Below, one piece after another: positions 34,652 through 47,200 of a stretch of DNA of 64,000 nucleotides. Location: contig JADNRZ010000001.1 of the NCBI GenBank assembly GCA_015501605.1, forward strand, positions 2,542,001-2,606,000, in the 5' to 3' direction. The notes under the pieces are model-generated. The model had not been told where the DNA came from and did no database searches. It worked only from the letters and a program-made list of their open reading frames with translations. Source of the DNA: Panaeolus papilionaceus (Eukaryota; Basidiomycota; Agaricomycetes; Agaricales). How positions within the stretch are numbered: position 1 is the stretch's first letter; every line of letters starts with the position of its first letter. A program made the position numbers and the translations under genes.

Positions 34652-35374
34652 ATGTACTCTGTCACTCTTTTCTACACTATTGCCACCTTCATCTTCGCCA
34701 TTGCACCCCACGTCTGGGCTGCACCGCATCATGCATTTTCTGAAATTGCCAGTCGTACCCCAGAGCAGGACATAGATACCTACCTCACCAGCCACAACGT
34801 TATTCGTGCCATTCACAATGCAACAGCCCTTGAATGGTCGAAGCCCCTTGCTCTAAAAGCACGCTTTTGGGCCGGCATGTGCCGATTCCAACATAGTGGC
34901 GGTATTCTCAGTTCCACCACCTACGGAGAGAACATCGCTGCTGGCTCTGGTGATTTCCCAATTGAAGCAGCAGTCGCGACATTTGTCTCGGATGAGGGTG
35001 CGTTGATATTTTATTGCCAAAAATCCAACCTCAGCTGCGCTTTCCAAACTTGGATCAAGACGATTATATGCGTAACTCAGGGCTGATGTGTATCTCCGTT
35101 TAGACCAATACGACCCTGCCAACCCAAGTTATCTGCGCTTTACCCAGGTTGTGTGGAAGTCCACCACTGAAGTTGGGTGTGCCGCGAACACATGCATTGG
35201 TCTATTTAAAGACCAGCCTTTGACTCCCGTAACTATGTATGTCTGCCTGTACAACCCAGCTGGCAATATCATCGGGAAAGCATTGTACGTTATCTATTCA
35301 TGTATCATCCATGGCGACCATGATCATTCAGCCTCATCTTTCAATTCAGGGAGAACGTGCAGGTTCAGGATTAA
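34652..35374 (+). CDS. Secreted CAP/PR-1 (SCP) family protein
   Basis: Extracellular CAP-superfamily protein; fungal members bind sterols/lipids and are exported. ATG 34652 opens a signal peptide (MYSVTLFYTIATFIFAIAPH VWA, split here for length), with likely cleavage after WAA. The domain shows YLTSHNVIRAIHNATALEWS (helix 1 with His), RFWAGMCRFQHSGG, TTYGENIAAGSG (CAP2 YGEN), DPANPSYLRFTQVVWKSTTE, VGCAANTCIG and MYVCLYNPAGNIIGKAL (CAP4). After an intron near 35005-35082 and a last intron near 35285-35350 the end is ENVQVQD, stop 35374. In the CAP1 box the usual G-H-F-T-Q reads L-R-F-T-Q, so one cavity histidine is replaced by arginine. It is short (about 185 residues) and has no Ser/Thr-rich N-terminal extension. 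Confidence 0.9.
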
Positions 35375-35872
35375 CCACTCGACTTGACCACTGACGTATA
35401 ACATTTCCTCTTCCTTTCGTTTTGTTTGCTTTCGACTTTACGACCCCACTACGTTGCACACAAGCCAACATCTCCTTACATTCATTTATCATCTTATCTG
35501 GCCTAAGATTTTGGGATCAGTTGTCCTAGAATTTGACAACATCACCACCCATTGATATAATTCGGAACTCGCAACCTGGATGTATCATTCGAGTTCCTTG
35601 TCCTTCATCCATGTAGTTGACCCTACACATCTTTTTGTTCTAATAAGCGCGTCTAATTGGGTACCGCACAACACTTCTTGTATTTTCTAGACACATCAAT
35701 ATCTGATTTTGTTTTACTACATCATATACCCTGCACTATAGAATTGAATTCACACGTGCTGCAACCATCGCGATTGTCCTTTACTGTAGCACGACAGTCA
35801 TGCTTCCATTTACGAGGTTAATCTAGGCATATGAGCTACATCATAAGAGAGCAATTTAACCGCCTTGACTTC
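35375..35872. other. Convergent 3' spacer
   Basis: This 498-nt region lies between the stop codons of the plus-strand CAP gene and the minus-strand disordered-protein gene. It is AT-rich and holds no ORF of note. It presumably carries both 3' UTRs and polyadenylation signals. Confidence 0.5.
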
Positions 35873-38800
35873 TTAGTCCTGTCCACTCGATGTGGCCGAG
35901 GTGCTAGATGGGTTTTGGCTGGAGGTACGACGAAAAGGTTGCGAAATAGATCCAGAGCTGCTCCGCATTGCTTCCCTAGCGCGCCTCGAATGAGGTGCAA
36001 CACCACCATTCCCTTGAACATGAGGCTCACGAGAGCCAGTTAGGTCAGACCTGCGGCTATTAAAATCCGACCTCTGCTCAGGCTTCATCCGCTTCCCATC
36101 CGATGTGTGGGCATGACCAACAGCGTGACCAGCATGAGCCGCCTGAAATAAAGAAAGCGAGTTTTGCGGAGGCGCAGCAAACCTAGATCTTGGTGCGGTA
36201 GAAGGAGAAGTCGTAGGACCGATGGCAGTAGCAGCACCGTCCCGCTGATTATTCAGTCCTTGCAAGGGACGTGTTCTGACGGCTGGTTTAACTCTACGAT
36301 CGCCCGGAGCAAGCGCTATTTCCCGCACCTCCTGCGGGGTAGAGCTCCGCAAGTTTTGTTGTCTCCAATCCGATGTAATCTTGGTTGAACCTGGACCCAT
36401 TTTGGGAGGCCAGTTGAACTGGGTCTGAGGCACCTTGGATTCCTGTCCCGTGTAACCCGAAGGAGACACAAAACCACCGGTGCGTTGCGTCTCATTGATG
36501 TGCTGATTGGTAAATGTCGATTTCCGTTGTAATCGTACAGCGATTGGTATGTTTGACATGGAACCAGAGGAACGTGAAGAGTCGTTAAGGCCTTTCGGAT
36601 GGGAATCAGACAAAGTTTGATCTCGAGCCATCCTGTCCATCCTCGTGTCTTCAATCGGAGGAGACATGCTCCAGTTGTGTGCATCCGTGTCTTCAGGTGG
36701 AACTGGATATTGACGGGGATCGGTCAGCGAAACATTTGTCACGCCCTCGTGTTCAAATGGTTTTGACAACTGAGGCCCATTGAAACCACTGGGCGTAGGG
36801 GCAGAGGTTGCACTGTGAGTCGGACATCTCCCGTTACTGCCAGAGACCGAGTCATGCCAGGACACTGTTGGATGGGCGCTCTCATGGAAAGTAATTTCCT
36901 CCGAGCGTGATGGCCATTGGATTTGATGGTACCTTGGGTGAATATCTCCACCTGCTTTATGGCCCATTTGAGCGCTATCATGGATGCTTGGGATCGGATC
37001 TTGTGAAGGCGTTGTTCTATTGGGAGTGGGGTATGGCACGCTGACCTGCTCCATTTTGACAGGCGAATAATAGGAGGGCGTGCTTTGAACAGAGCCAACA
37101 GTGATCTCTGAAATAGTGGGCAGAGATACAGACTTCCTCCACGAAGCCCGCCTCTTGAGCTTGTGATCGCTATTGTTACTAGGACTAACTGTCGTTCTGG
37201 AGCGCTGGAACCCCTTCTCGTCCATATTCGGTCCTATGGCGTGATGGACCTCCGCGGGGCTGGTTTCTAATGGAGGCGACTCCCTGGCATATTGTGCGCT
37301 ATGATGTGGTGAGGTTGAGTTGTCGATCGGTTGTTGATAATGCGATCGTAATAGCGCTACAAGGGTTTGATTTTGTCGAAGTAATTCCGCATGACGTTCT
37401 TGAAGAAATTCCGTGTTTGAATGGGATGTGCCTTGAGCTGGACTAATGCTCGATATAACAGGCAAAGGGGGAGGATATGATGACACTTGATGAGCAAGTG
37501 CATCTTCATATATACCAAGCGGCGGCAACTGTCGTGAATTGTCACCCATGACATTGTGAGACGAGCCCGGGGATGATCCTGACGCTATCGTGGGTTGTTT
37601 CCTTGGAGAGAAGATGGCGATGACATCTTTTTCTGCGAAGTCGGGGTTTGCTTCGGGCGCTGCAGTGTCGAGACGGCGACGAATGTTTGGGAGGTTCAGC
37701 GTGCGCTGGATGTCGAAAGGGGACGGCGTCAACCAGCGCTTGGCATCCTTGCCTTGTCGTTCTGATTTATTCGAGCGATTTTTTGAGCGTCGTTGACTAC
37801 CAGTATTTTTTGGCGGGGTGGGAGATATTTCGTCGGGAGCCAAAGCCCAATTTGGTCGATCTGGGGTATGCGGAAGAGTCTGCGATGTGGATGGAGGAAT
37901 CCACAGCGAAGCCAAGTTAACAGGCTCAGACGCTGCAGCTGTCGACCTTTCTATCAAAGGAGACTCGAGACTCTCGTGGCTGGTATCGCAATCTTTTGGC
38001 GGAATAGATAGAACAAATTGGGTTCTGGCAGGGGACGACTCTGACATCTCCCCCGGTACGTCCTGAGACATGAATGGATCAAAGGCGTCAGATGGGATGT
38101 CCAGAATGCTAGAAACAAGTCGGTGCTAGTAAAGTGTCGAATTATCAGTACCAACTCCGTGTACAAGTAAGTGAACTTACATGCTCCTGTCTCCAGTAAA
38201 CCTCCAGATCATCCATGCTGCTTGTGGTGGATAAATCCGTGTTATTTTTGTTAATGTTCAATGCGAGCGGGGAATCTTTTTTTCTCGGGGCTTCAGACAC
38301 GGAATCGAATGGGAAAGTCGCCTTGGTTTCGGTTTGGGTATTATAGGGAGAAGGGTCCCGGATCCGCTGAACGCCCGGTAAATTCTCCTTTTCAATATTC
38401 TATGGCGCCAATGAGTGATGCGTAAATGACAATGATAAGCAGACCTACGGTGAAAAAGTTTGGTGATTGAGTTGGAAAGATTTCCTGAGATATCTCTGGA
38501 GTATAGAATTCATCCGAGTCTACACTACTCTCCGGACTCTGAGGAACGGAGGGACTGGTATCTATTGGCGTTTGGTTGGGGCATGGTATGTGAGATGTCA
38601 GCTCATTTTGGACGGGCGTTGTTTCCAAGTCACTCTGCCAACATTCATGTTAGTCGCGAACAACTGTGGTAAGAAAACATCATACAGCGACACCAGGCGA
38701 TCTCATTTCGGTCTCGGAGACAGTCTTTTCGCATTTCTCTCCACATGTACAAAACGTTTTATTGCGCGCGAGATGCTAGAAGTTAGAGCAGGGTGATGAG

Positions 38801-39004
38801 ATGATCAAAAGTATGGCACAATCATAGTACACACGATAATAATGGGAGAATCAAAATTATCGTCTAAATCCTGAAGCAAATGAGCAAACTGAGAAGAAAG
38901 TACGCATAGACTGAGTCAAAAAAAAATACCTCTGGGTAGTCAATGGCCGGAGAGCGCGTTGGCAAATCTGAAGCAGACTGAGACTTGTCGCCAGATTCAT
39001 TCAT
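35873..39004 (-). CDS. Large disordered protein of unknown function
   Basis: I do not recognise a domain. The start at 39004 gives MNESGDKSQSASDLPTRSPA. Splices lead to FAHLLQDLDDNFDSPIII (the one hydrophobic-acidic patch), then ETTPVQNELTSHIPCPNQTP and DSDEFYTPEISQEIFPTQSP, then NIEKENLPGVQRIRDPSPYN and SSMDDLEVYWRQEH, then HRLVSSILDIPSDAFDPFMS. A final 700-codon exon ends at 35873. That exon is Ser/Pro/Thr-rich, with basic clusters (RRSKNRSNKSERQGKDAKRW, KLKRRASWRKSV) resembling nuclear-localisation signals and a short Gln/Leu-rich helix (EFLQERHAELLRQNQTLVAL). About 930 residues. Composition suggests a nuclear scaffold or regulator, but this is inference. It is divergent from the SDR gene. 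Confidence 0.75.
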
Positions 39005-39638
39005 GACGCTTGTATATTCACGGTTCATTGTATGTTGAAGGTTGGGCGAGTTTTTAAAAAAAGAAAATTTGCCTTCCTAGCAGGATAAGGGAAAGAGTCG
39101 GACAACGAACCAAAAAGATATTGGGGGCGAACGAAGACGTCTTCACATCCTGACACATCACAAAGTTCGATCGAAATCCCTTCGAAGATCACCTGTAATT
39201 ACTTCCAATTACATCCAGAGAGACAGAGCATCCTCATAAGCTTGCAAGGTCTTCAAGGTAGTACAGTGTGTAAGGTCTGAGCCATTAGATATTGACAAGA
39301 TAATAATTGTGTAACAGTCCAAGACAAGAATCAAGTATTTTTTAGAAGTGCCATTTTGCAGAGAAAATCAGCCAGTTTCTGGCGCCTAAGGAGTAGAATA
39401 AGTGATGTAACTCAGTTCAGAGGAGGCCAGAACAACCTGGTCAAGGTCAAGATTCAACGAGGTGGCAGTGCTCATATGTAGCAACGCAACAATCAGCAAA
39501 CATTCCCACTTCGGCCTTTGATGATGATGGCCAATGTTAACCTTCTCTTGTTTTCTTCCACCAACTCTCACTTCCCCTCTTTCTTTAACTAATCAAAGGA
39601 CAGGCTGAGCCTTCCAAATTTTTATATATTCTTATACT
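39005..39638. promoter_or_regulatory. Divergent promoter unknown gene <-> SDR
   Basis: A 634-nt spacer between head-to-head starts. A TATA-like run (tttttatatattcttatact, 39620-39639) sits directly before the SDR ATG. The 39540-39595 stretch is C/T-rich. Confidence 0.5.
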
Positions 39639-41313
39639 ATGGAACCAGTTGAGCAACAAGAGCAATCTTTCGAGCCAACCCCTGTTTACGACAATGTGGA
39701 TATCGACCTCTTTGTCAAAGTGCTGGCAAACACCGCGCTCAGTCAGTCCTTATTTCCGCAATTTAACACCAGCTTACTGAACCTATCATTTACAGGTCCA
39801 TTCTTTGTATTTTTCATTCCTGTCTTTTATTGGTTCCAAGGCGCAAAAGTGACCGATCCCGTAATCGTACTTTCGGCCATCTACTATGTTGCCATCTCCA
39901 TCTTCTGTGGGTATTGCCAAAATGATAACATGATTCAAGTCTAACATGATATCTAGGGTTTGTAAAGTGGACCTCAAAACTTTACCGGAATCAGGGTTCT
40001 CTATTCTTTGCCCCCAGAGACTTGGAATGGAGCGAGCAAATTGTCATTCTCACTGGCGGTTAGTGGCCATTTTTTGATCCCAACTTCCCCTATCTATATT
40101 TATACGCACTCCGCCTCAGGTTCTTCTGGTATCGGTGAACTACTGGCCAATACACTCGCAGTCAAGAATGTAACTGTTGTCGTCCTTGATATCAAACCCA
40201 TTGAGACCGAGAACTGTTAGTATCCATATTTTATTCATCGTTATACACAGTCTGACGCCATTAACAGATAATATTGTATATTACAAGTGTGATGTCTCCA
40301 AATGGGAAGAAGTTCAAGCAGTTTCTAAGAAAGTAATCGAAGAGGCGAGCGTGGCATTCCTCACCTCGACCGAGTTTTTACTAACATGATTCCATAGGTC
40401 GGCGAACCAACAATCCTGATCAACAACGCTGGTGTTGTCCAAGGAAAGCTGATCGTTGATTTGACTGAAGCCGACGTTCAGCAGTAAGTTTTTCTGGTGG
40501 TCTCGAGCCGGTACTTTTGAAGTTAAATACCGTTGTCAGGACTTTCGGTGTCAATGTTCTCTCCAACTTCTGGATTTTGAAAGCGTTCCTTCCCAGCTTG
40601 CTCAAGGCCAAGACAGGTCACATCGTGAGTTCCGATCCGTTTCCGTGTTTCTATGTCAATCATTGAGCGTCTTTCATTAGGTAACGATGGCGTCTTCTAT
40701 GGGACTAACGGGTGTTGCACAGATGTGTACGTCTAAATCGCTATAGGTTCCCTTTGATACTAATATATCCCTAAATTCAGCCGATTACTGCGCTTCCAAG
40801 GCAGCGCTTGTCAACCTTCACGAGTCATTGCGATATGAGCTTGACAATAGGTAATGCGGTGTTTGCTATAACGCCTTTCCTTGTCTAACATCGGTCTGCG
40901 TCAGGTACAATTGTCCGAAAATCCGAACCACACTCGTCTGCCCTGGACTTGTCCATACTCGAATGTTCAACACAGTAACCCTCCCAACCTGGCCGTTGTT
41001 TAAATTCCTTGCTCCATCCCTTCAACCCATCACTGTAGTTAAACAGATTATTACGGCTTTGGACGACCAGCATTCGCAAACTCTTTTACTACCGTTTTAC
41101 GTCAATTTCATTCCATACGTACAGCTCCTCCCCAGTTTCCTGCGGGATTTGGCACAAAAGGTGAGTGCAGCGCACGCGACTTGAACTGCATTACTGACTG
41201 TGTAAAAGATTTCCGGGGCAGATTATGCTATGAGGGATTTTGTAAAGGTTTCTGGGCGTCGCGCCGATGAAGGCCCTCTTCCTACCGAGGTTGAAGACGA
41301 AAAGGCTTACTAG
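39639..41313 (+). CDS. Membrane-anchored short-chain dehydrogenase/reductase (SDR16C-like)
   Basis: NAD(P)-dependent oxidoreductase; relatives act on retinol, steroids or long-chain lipid alcohols at the ER or lipid droplets. Roughly nine exons. The N-terminus (MEPVEQQEQSFEPTPVYDNV) precedes a hydrophobic segment (PFFVFFIPVFYWFQGAKV) and a second one (VIVLSAIYYVAISIFWFVKW), so it is membrane-bound. The Rossmann fold begins with QIVILTGGSSGIGELLANTL (TGxxxGIG cofactor loop) and VTVVVLDIKPI. Then come YYKCDVSKWEEVQAVSKKVI, ILINNAGVVQGK, GHIVTMASSMGLTGVAQM (catalytic Ser), DYCASKAALVNLHESLRYEL (YxxxK), IRTTLVCPGLVHTRMF, and a hydrophobic C-terminal stretch. The Asp ending beta-2 (VVLDIK) points to NAD(H) preference. 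The exact substrate is not readable. Confidence 0.92.
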
Positions 41314-42010
41314 GCACTTTTCACAACTCCTATGTGTTAACTTATAGCTTTCGCCTGCGTCAATATACCGAGGTTTTTGCTTTCAAAAGTTGACTTATGT
41401 GTCGATATTATTCCGGCCACTGCATCCGACGTCATACCGGGGTAAAAGAGTCGAAGTATGGGGTACTGCAGGAATAGCACGGGGAAATGAATAGACTTGT
41501 TGCGATTGAGTAAAGGATGTTGAATCCTGGACCGTGGGGAAATGCGCTCTTTGTGCCAATGCGACTTTGGAATAATATACGATGAATGTTTACAAAGTTA
41601 TGGAGACAAAATAAGACAAAAGGTTACAAGGCATAAATGAAATAACAAGTCTTACATCGAGACTAATAATACCCGAGATTTGGAAGGATGAAGGGTGACG
41701 ATTATCGGGATGACAATGGATGATGACCATAAAAGGGCTGTTTAAATGGTGTCAAAGCAACAGAAGCCTTTTTCGGGACCACTCTTGAACTCGTACAAAT
41801 ATCTCAATCCATTCCGTTCCCGGGGCATCTAATCTCTTTTCCTTTTTACCCTCACTCTGACTCTATAGAACCCCCGTAAAATCACTGCCCTGCATCTCAC
41901 TGCCCTTTATCCATTTTAGAGTTCCTTTTTTTGTGCACACGAGTCCACCATCATCGGACCCACCAGCAGTCGCTCTTAAATACCGCAGCAAAATTGTTGC
42001 AACCCACAAT
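41314..42010. other. Intergenic between SDR and unknown gene
   Basis: A 697-nt spacer with SDR 3' UTR at the left. From about 41820 to 41920 it is C/T-rich (for example ctaatctcttttcctttttac), a likely core-promoter region for the next gene. No gene seen. Confidence 0.5.
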
Positions 42011-44283
42011 ATGACCACAAGCACGACTCATACCATGCTTGAACGTCACTTCCCGTTCTTCTCCCGTTCTTCTCGACAGTCTCGTGTCATTTCCACAATG
42101 CCAGTCGCGTCGAGTAACGCGTCGTTGAAAAGCAAGAAGACGCGAAAATTGGTCACGTGGGAATCAACAAGCCGTAGATTCTCCGTGCCAGCAAGGATGT
42201 GCTTGTCATCGTGGACATCGGTAACAGACAACCGGACTGACGATGGAGATGAGCAAGAGCAGCAGTCAACTGAGGTTAGGCCATATGGCAATCTGCCTAA
42301 TGACACAGAGGCGTGTACATTAAAGGTACGTTTCAGCCTTACACATATCACACACCCCTTCTCATCATACACATTGTCATGTCGTTTTCTTTTTCTGTGC
42401 TTGCCTGCATTTAGCATGCATATGAACCTTCAACTTCAGAAAGTGCGCAAATAGCCCAGCAATACCGTCTTTCTCAATCCCTCAAAGAACACAACCAAGA
42501 CTTGGAAATACAACACCCAGTTACCCCTTTCTCTTTCGACTACTCATCTCTCGTCTCTTCACCCTCGTGCTCATTATTACCTGCCTCACTGGAAATGGCA
42601 GGTCAACCTTCAGAACACGGCTCGCGTAGCTATTGTGACTCTGACGCAATACTCGGTGTTCGAGCGCAGGACGCCCACCTTCTCCACGAGATGGTCAGTG
42701 CAGCCATTTCCTTTGCGTTAACTATTGACTCACTTTAAGCATAGCTGTGCAGTGTCAAACCAGTAATTATTGATCAACCCGCAGAGCTGGTCGATGACGA
42801 CGTATGTCTCCTCCTCAACCCTTACTCTAACCCTGCGCTAATTGTAATCATTCCTCAGGGTGCTCTCCTACCCTATTCTGAAGACCCGCGGAATCTAATT
42901 ATCACCTCACACTTCCCCGAACTCGCCCCACATATTGTTATTACAACTCCTCCAGAAGGAGATGTAGTCAGTGCCACACACACCGATGACAACACCGGAG
43001 CGGGTCTCCCTTATTTACCAAGACAATATCTATTCGTCCCACCTCTTTTCCGCTCTACGTGTCGCATGCACACCTACCAGGAGCTATTGGAGGATAACCC
43101 GTATCTTCCGAGTTTCTCACATCCCCCACATTTTCGCGCCGATGATTTATTTTGGTCCGCACAAGTTACACCGGTCAGCAGGCCACTTGATCCGCCACTG
43201 CCAGTATTTAGCCGGTCCCGCTTAAATGACTGGGTATGATTCTCCTTATATATCCCACATTTTCTTCCCTCTTACACACTTTCCCCCTTCCCTCAGGTCA
43301 CCCAGTGTCGCAAGGACGAACGACAGTGGCCCTCTGTGGATCTAAAATATCTCCTGTTTTTGGTGCGCCGAAAACAGATGATCATGCTGGTGAGTATGCC
43401 CTGCCGGCTTTCTTCGATCTGTGACTCATGTCGTCGCCGCAGTTCAATGAGGCAGCCTTTAAGGCTATCGAATTCCGCAAACGATACGACGACCCCCAAT
43501 TCCTCGATTGCATCGAGGCTTTATCACAACGTTTGTTTATGGAGGAGTGGATCGATCCAGCTCTTGTAAGCGCCTAATTTTCTATCAACTTGAAAATTTT
43601 TATTAATTGATTAATCGATGATGTAGCCCTACCTCGCCAATCTTAGGGAGAACTCCCCTTCAGTCCATATCTTTGAATCTCCCGACCCCCAAAACATCCC
43701 TCATATTGCTATTCATCCTGCTCCAGCAGAGGATCCAGGCATAGCTTGGGGCAATGCACCACCTATACAGGACTGTGGAGAAGGGCAAAGCTTGATTCTT
43801 ATCTCGAACCCGCGCATGATCCACAAATACATTAACGAGCCCGCGTGGAATCCCGACTACGAATGGTTTGTCTGCCGGTCTCAATGCATCGAGTACTCCT
43901 TGAAGCGGACATACTGGGATCAGTGGGATGAATGGAATATCGAGGAAGATAGGGATTATTATTTCGGTGACGACTACGATAGTGGTGGATATCTGAGCGA
44001 CGAGAGCTCTACGCCCGATTCCCCCGGACCACAGACGCCAAAAATGCTCTGTCGGCTCGGGAACTTGGATTTCCTATCAAATCTCGAAGAAGACGATCTC
44101 TGCGAGTTGCAAGACACGACTATTCAAAGTTTCTCTTACGAAGGCGTCTCTCCCAGCCCTCCATCCAAGTCGAAATTTTTCATTGAGGACGAAGATGAGG
44201 ACGACGGACCTCCACCTTTCGACGAGTGGTTTCAACAGATTGCCGAACGCAATCAGCTGCCTGTGTACCAAGGTGCATCATGA
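42011..44283 (+). CDS. Unknown protein with acidic C-terminus
   Basis: Not recognised. The first ATG in frame is 42011 (MTTSTTHTMLERHFPFFSRS). About eight exons follow with short introns. Exon 1 has a basic Ser-rich region (SNASLKSKKTRKLVTWESTS). Later exons contain SVKPVIIDQPAELVDDD, ALLPYSEDPRNLIITSHFPE, LAPHIVITTPPEGDV, LPYLPRQYLFVPPLFRSTCR, TYQELLEDNPYLPSFSHPPH, VTQCRKDERQWPSVDLKYLL, FLVRRKQMIML, FNEAAFKAIEFRKRYDDPQF and LDCIEALSQRLFMEEWIDPA. The last long exon has INEPAWNPDYEWFVCRSQCI, then a Tyr/Asp/Glu-rich acidic region. The middle looks folded (regular hydrophobic/charged alternation, Trp and Cys). About 600 residues. Probably a fungal lineage-specific family. Confidence 0.75.
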
Positions 44284-47200
44284 CAGTAAAATTTAGCTGT
44301 TGCCATAGCTGTCGCTCTCATCTCGGATATTTATGCCTTTCACCCACACTTTTCGTTTCCCACGTCATCGCATCGTCTGCATGGTCCTCGTCGAGTTTTT
44401 CATTCATGTTTTCCTTTGGTTTTTATCCATCATCTTCTTGGTTTAATTGCATTTTCCGCTTGCATTGGTATTTGCTTTCATATCTGCATTCGCATTTGTT
44501 TTCGATCTATTCTATCGTACATATATATTGTGTATTTTTAGCAGTTCTCGTCGCATTTTTTTATAACACCCCTTGTCATTCAACCCAGCTGCTCAGCTCA
44601 GTGTGATTTTCAGGTCTGCTTGGCTGGATCTAATCGATGGATGAAAAGTGTAGCTATCTACCCGATGATTGATCTTGACTTGTGGTACAAATCCGTGGTG
44701 GTTGGTATGGTCCGTCGTCGAACGTTGACCTCCTACTCCTATGACTTCCAGCAGTCTCAAAGTACTTCTAATGCATTCTAGCAACCTCAAAAACGTGCGC
44801 CGCATCAATTTGAGCGATCGAGGTATTAGCGCTCACTATTTGTCTCCATTCGAAAATATTCCAAGCGGAGCTTAGACTTGTATAGTATATACCTCAGCTG
44901 ATATGATATCATATCTCATCAGCAAACCCCTAAACCTCAATTATGGATCATAAGCGTCGTTATCATCAGTTGTTACACGATATCTAAGTTCCGTTCTATG
45001 GCTCATTTCTCCGGTTCATTGAGATAACAACTCAACGACTCGACGACTCGGGTACGTTTATATGCACTGGGCAGCTACAGCGATTACCCACTTACTATTA
45101 GTATCAGCAGCCTGTGTACCATTAACCTCTTTAATCAGCGTCCGCAAAAAGTCTCATCACCATCGCTATCAAATCGTGAACTGGGGCATGGCTCGAATCT
45201 GGTGACCCAGAATCTGTTGGGTCCTGAAGTCCTGACATTTGGCACCGGAGTATACACTCCGTAGTACTTCGTTCAATTACGGAGAGGTTATCCCTTCTTC
45301 ATTTCGGTTCCAAGTTGACAGGATCTACTTCAGTAAGTGTTTTATAATCACTGTGCTTCAGATTCGCTCTAGTACTTATTGAAACACCGTTACACAGAAT
45401 CTGGACATTTCCGAGCCCCCTTAGCAGATTAGAATTCCTTCCCTGAATCCAAGGCAGTCCAGTGATTCGCTCAAGATAAGATAACGAACTTGGTTTTTAG
45501 CTTTTGGCTACCACAAGTCCGGCCTATCTTGGCATTTTAGCATCTTCTTTGAAAGGATTTTCAACAGAAGCAGTTGGTATAATCATGCTTAAGGAATGGT
45601 AGTCTCGAAACTCTACCAGCCGAGGTGTAAGCTCTTGACAACAGCTTCATGGAGCATATTTGACGCAGGACAGCACCGAGGTGCTTCCTATGGCCCTGTC
45701 ATCCTTGGGCCGTTTATTTTCCCTATGCACTTGGCCTCTTGACGAAACTTTTGTAGCGAGCGTGTGCGTTTTACGAGGGCTGTTCGGCGCATCATTATTG
45801 GTAAACCAGCTCGTTCCTGACTCGCCTCCTTTCCAAGTAATTTGTCTTTTGGGAGCTTTCTGGTTGGTCGTAGTTTGACCAAGTGCTCCGTGCCTATCCG
45901 AGCTCTACATGCGCTACGAGTAGCTAGATCTCTGGTACTGGACTTGTTTTTCTGGTCCGAGTTGTTGGACTTTCTCCTATCACCCATGGGCTCATGATCG
46001 TGTTGATGTGTGCACAGGCACTCAGGAAGACCTTGTGTTGATACGTTCGAGACGTCCCTCTCATTCTGAATCCTGATGCGACATATATCGGACAGCTCGG
46101 GACCATGGATTTAGAACCTCTAACTTATCAGCAAGCAGCTAAACGCCCGCGTGATCATGGACTCTCTAACTCGGAAGGCTCAAAGTTCAATCGTCGTCAT
46201 ACGATCCATGACACCTATTGTGCCGCACTTTGAGCTTGAATTTGTATCATGTCAGATGGTAGGCAACGAATCAATGACGAGTACTCCGTGCCCATGTTTC
46301 GGGATCTAACTCGGGATATCGTTGTAAGAAGATACTAGGATATATACACGAATGTGCAGGGTGCAGTGGAGTAGTGGCGGTGGGTGCTCAGATACAAATA
46401 TCTATATGTAGTGTTTGGAAGGACACATAAGATAAGGAGTGCATCAGCCGGTAAACTTGTAGCGTTAACGTCGATAAGTACTTATCAACGGCTAATTAGG
46501 TACCGTCCTGCGCCCCTAAAATATCGCTCAAAATGTACATCCCCTTGTCCAGATGTATGTACATAACATACCTCCGTCAAGCTCGGCGGATCCCCCCTCT
46601 AGTCCAGCACTGAATAGACTGGAAATTACGAAACATCATTCTACATATGAGGGGTTGTTGAAATCTAAATTGCAATCAACCCCACAATCTCAATGAATCA
46701 TCCCGAAGACAATAGGGACATGTACATGGAAGCATATATTTATATCACAAGCCTTGATAACACCATATGATCATGAACGAGAACTCAATCACTGAATCAG
46801 CTTGAATGACGGAGGCGCTGACAGTCTCCAGAAGGAGATGGTGGGGGTTGTATGTGTCAGTAAGTTGAGAACGGGAATGCGTCCTGTGACGTGCGGTCTA
46901 TGCGGGCCAGATTCATTCGTTCGATAGGGTAAAATCAAAATGCATCCCTGAATTTCCTTCTACGGGTGTGGGGTAGATAAGATTGCATTATACGCCACAA
47001 CTTATCTTGGTAGTCTACGAGTATTGCTATTAGTCGAGTAAGACATAGTGCACCTAGAGGGCACCTTAACGAGTTTAGATGCAGGAAGTGTCTGGTTTGG
47101 GTATTGCTATCGTAGGTGAAATGCACCCTCAAATCGAAGTCCAGAAGTGAGGACATGGGTACATACTTGGAAATTTCACCAGGCGCGGGTTGGCACCTAC

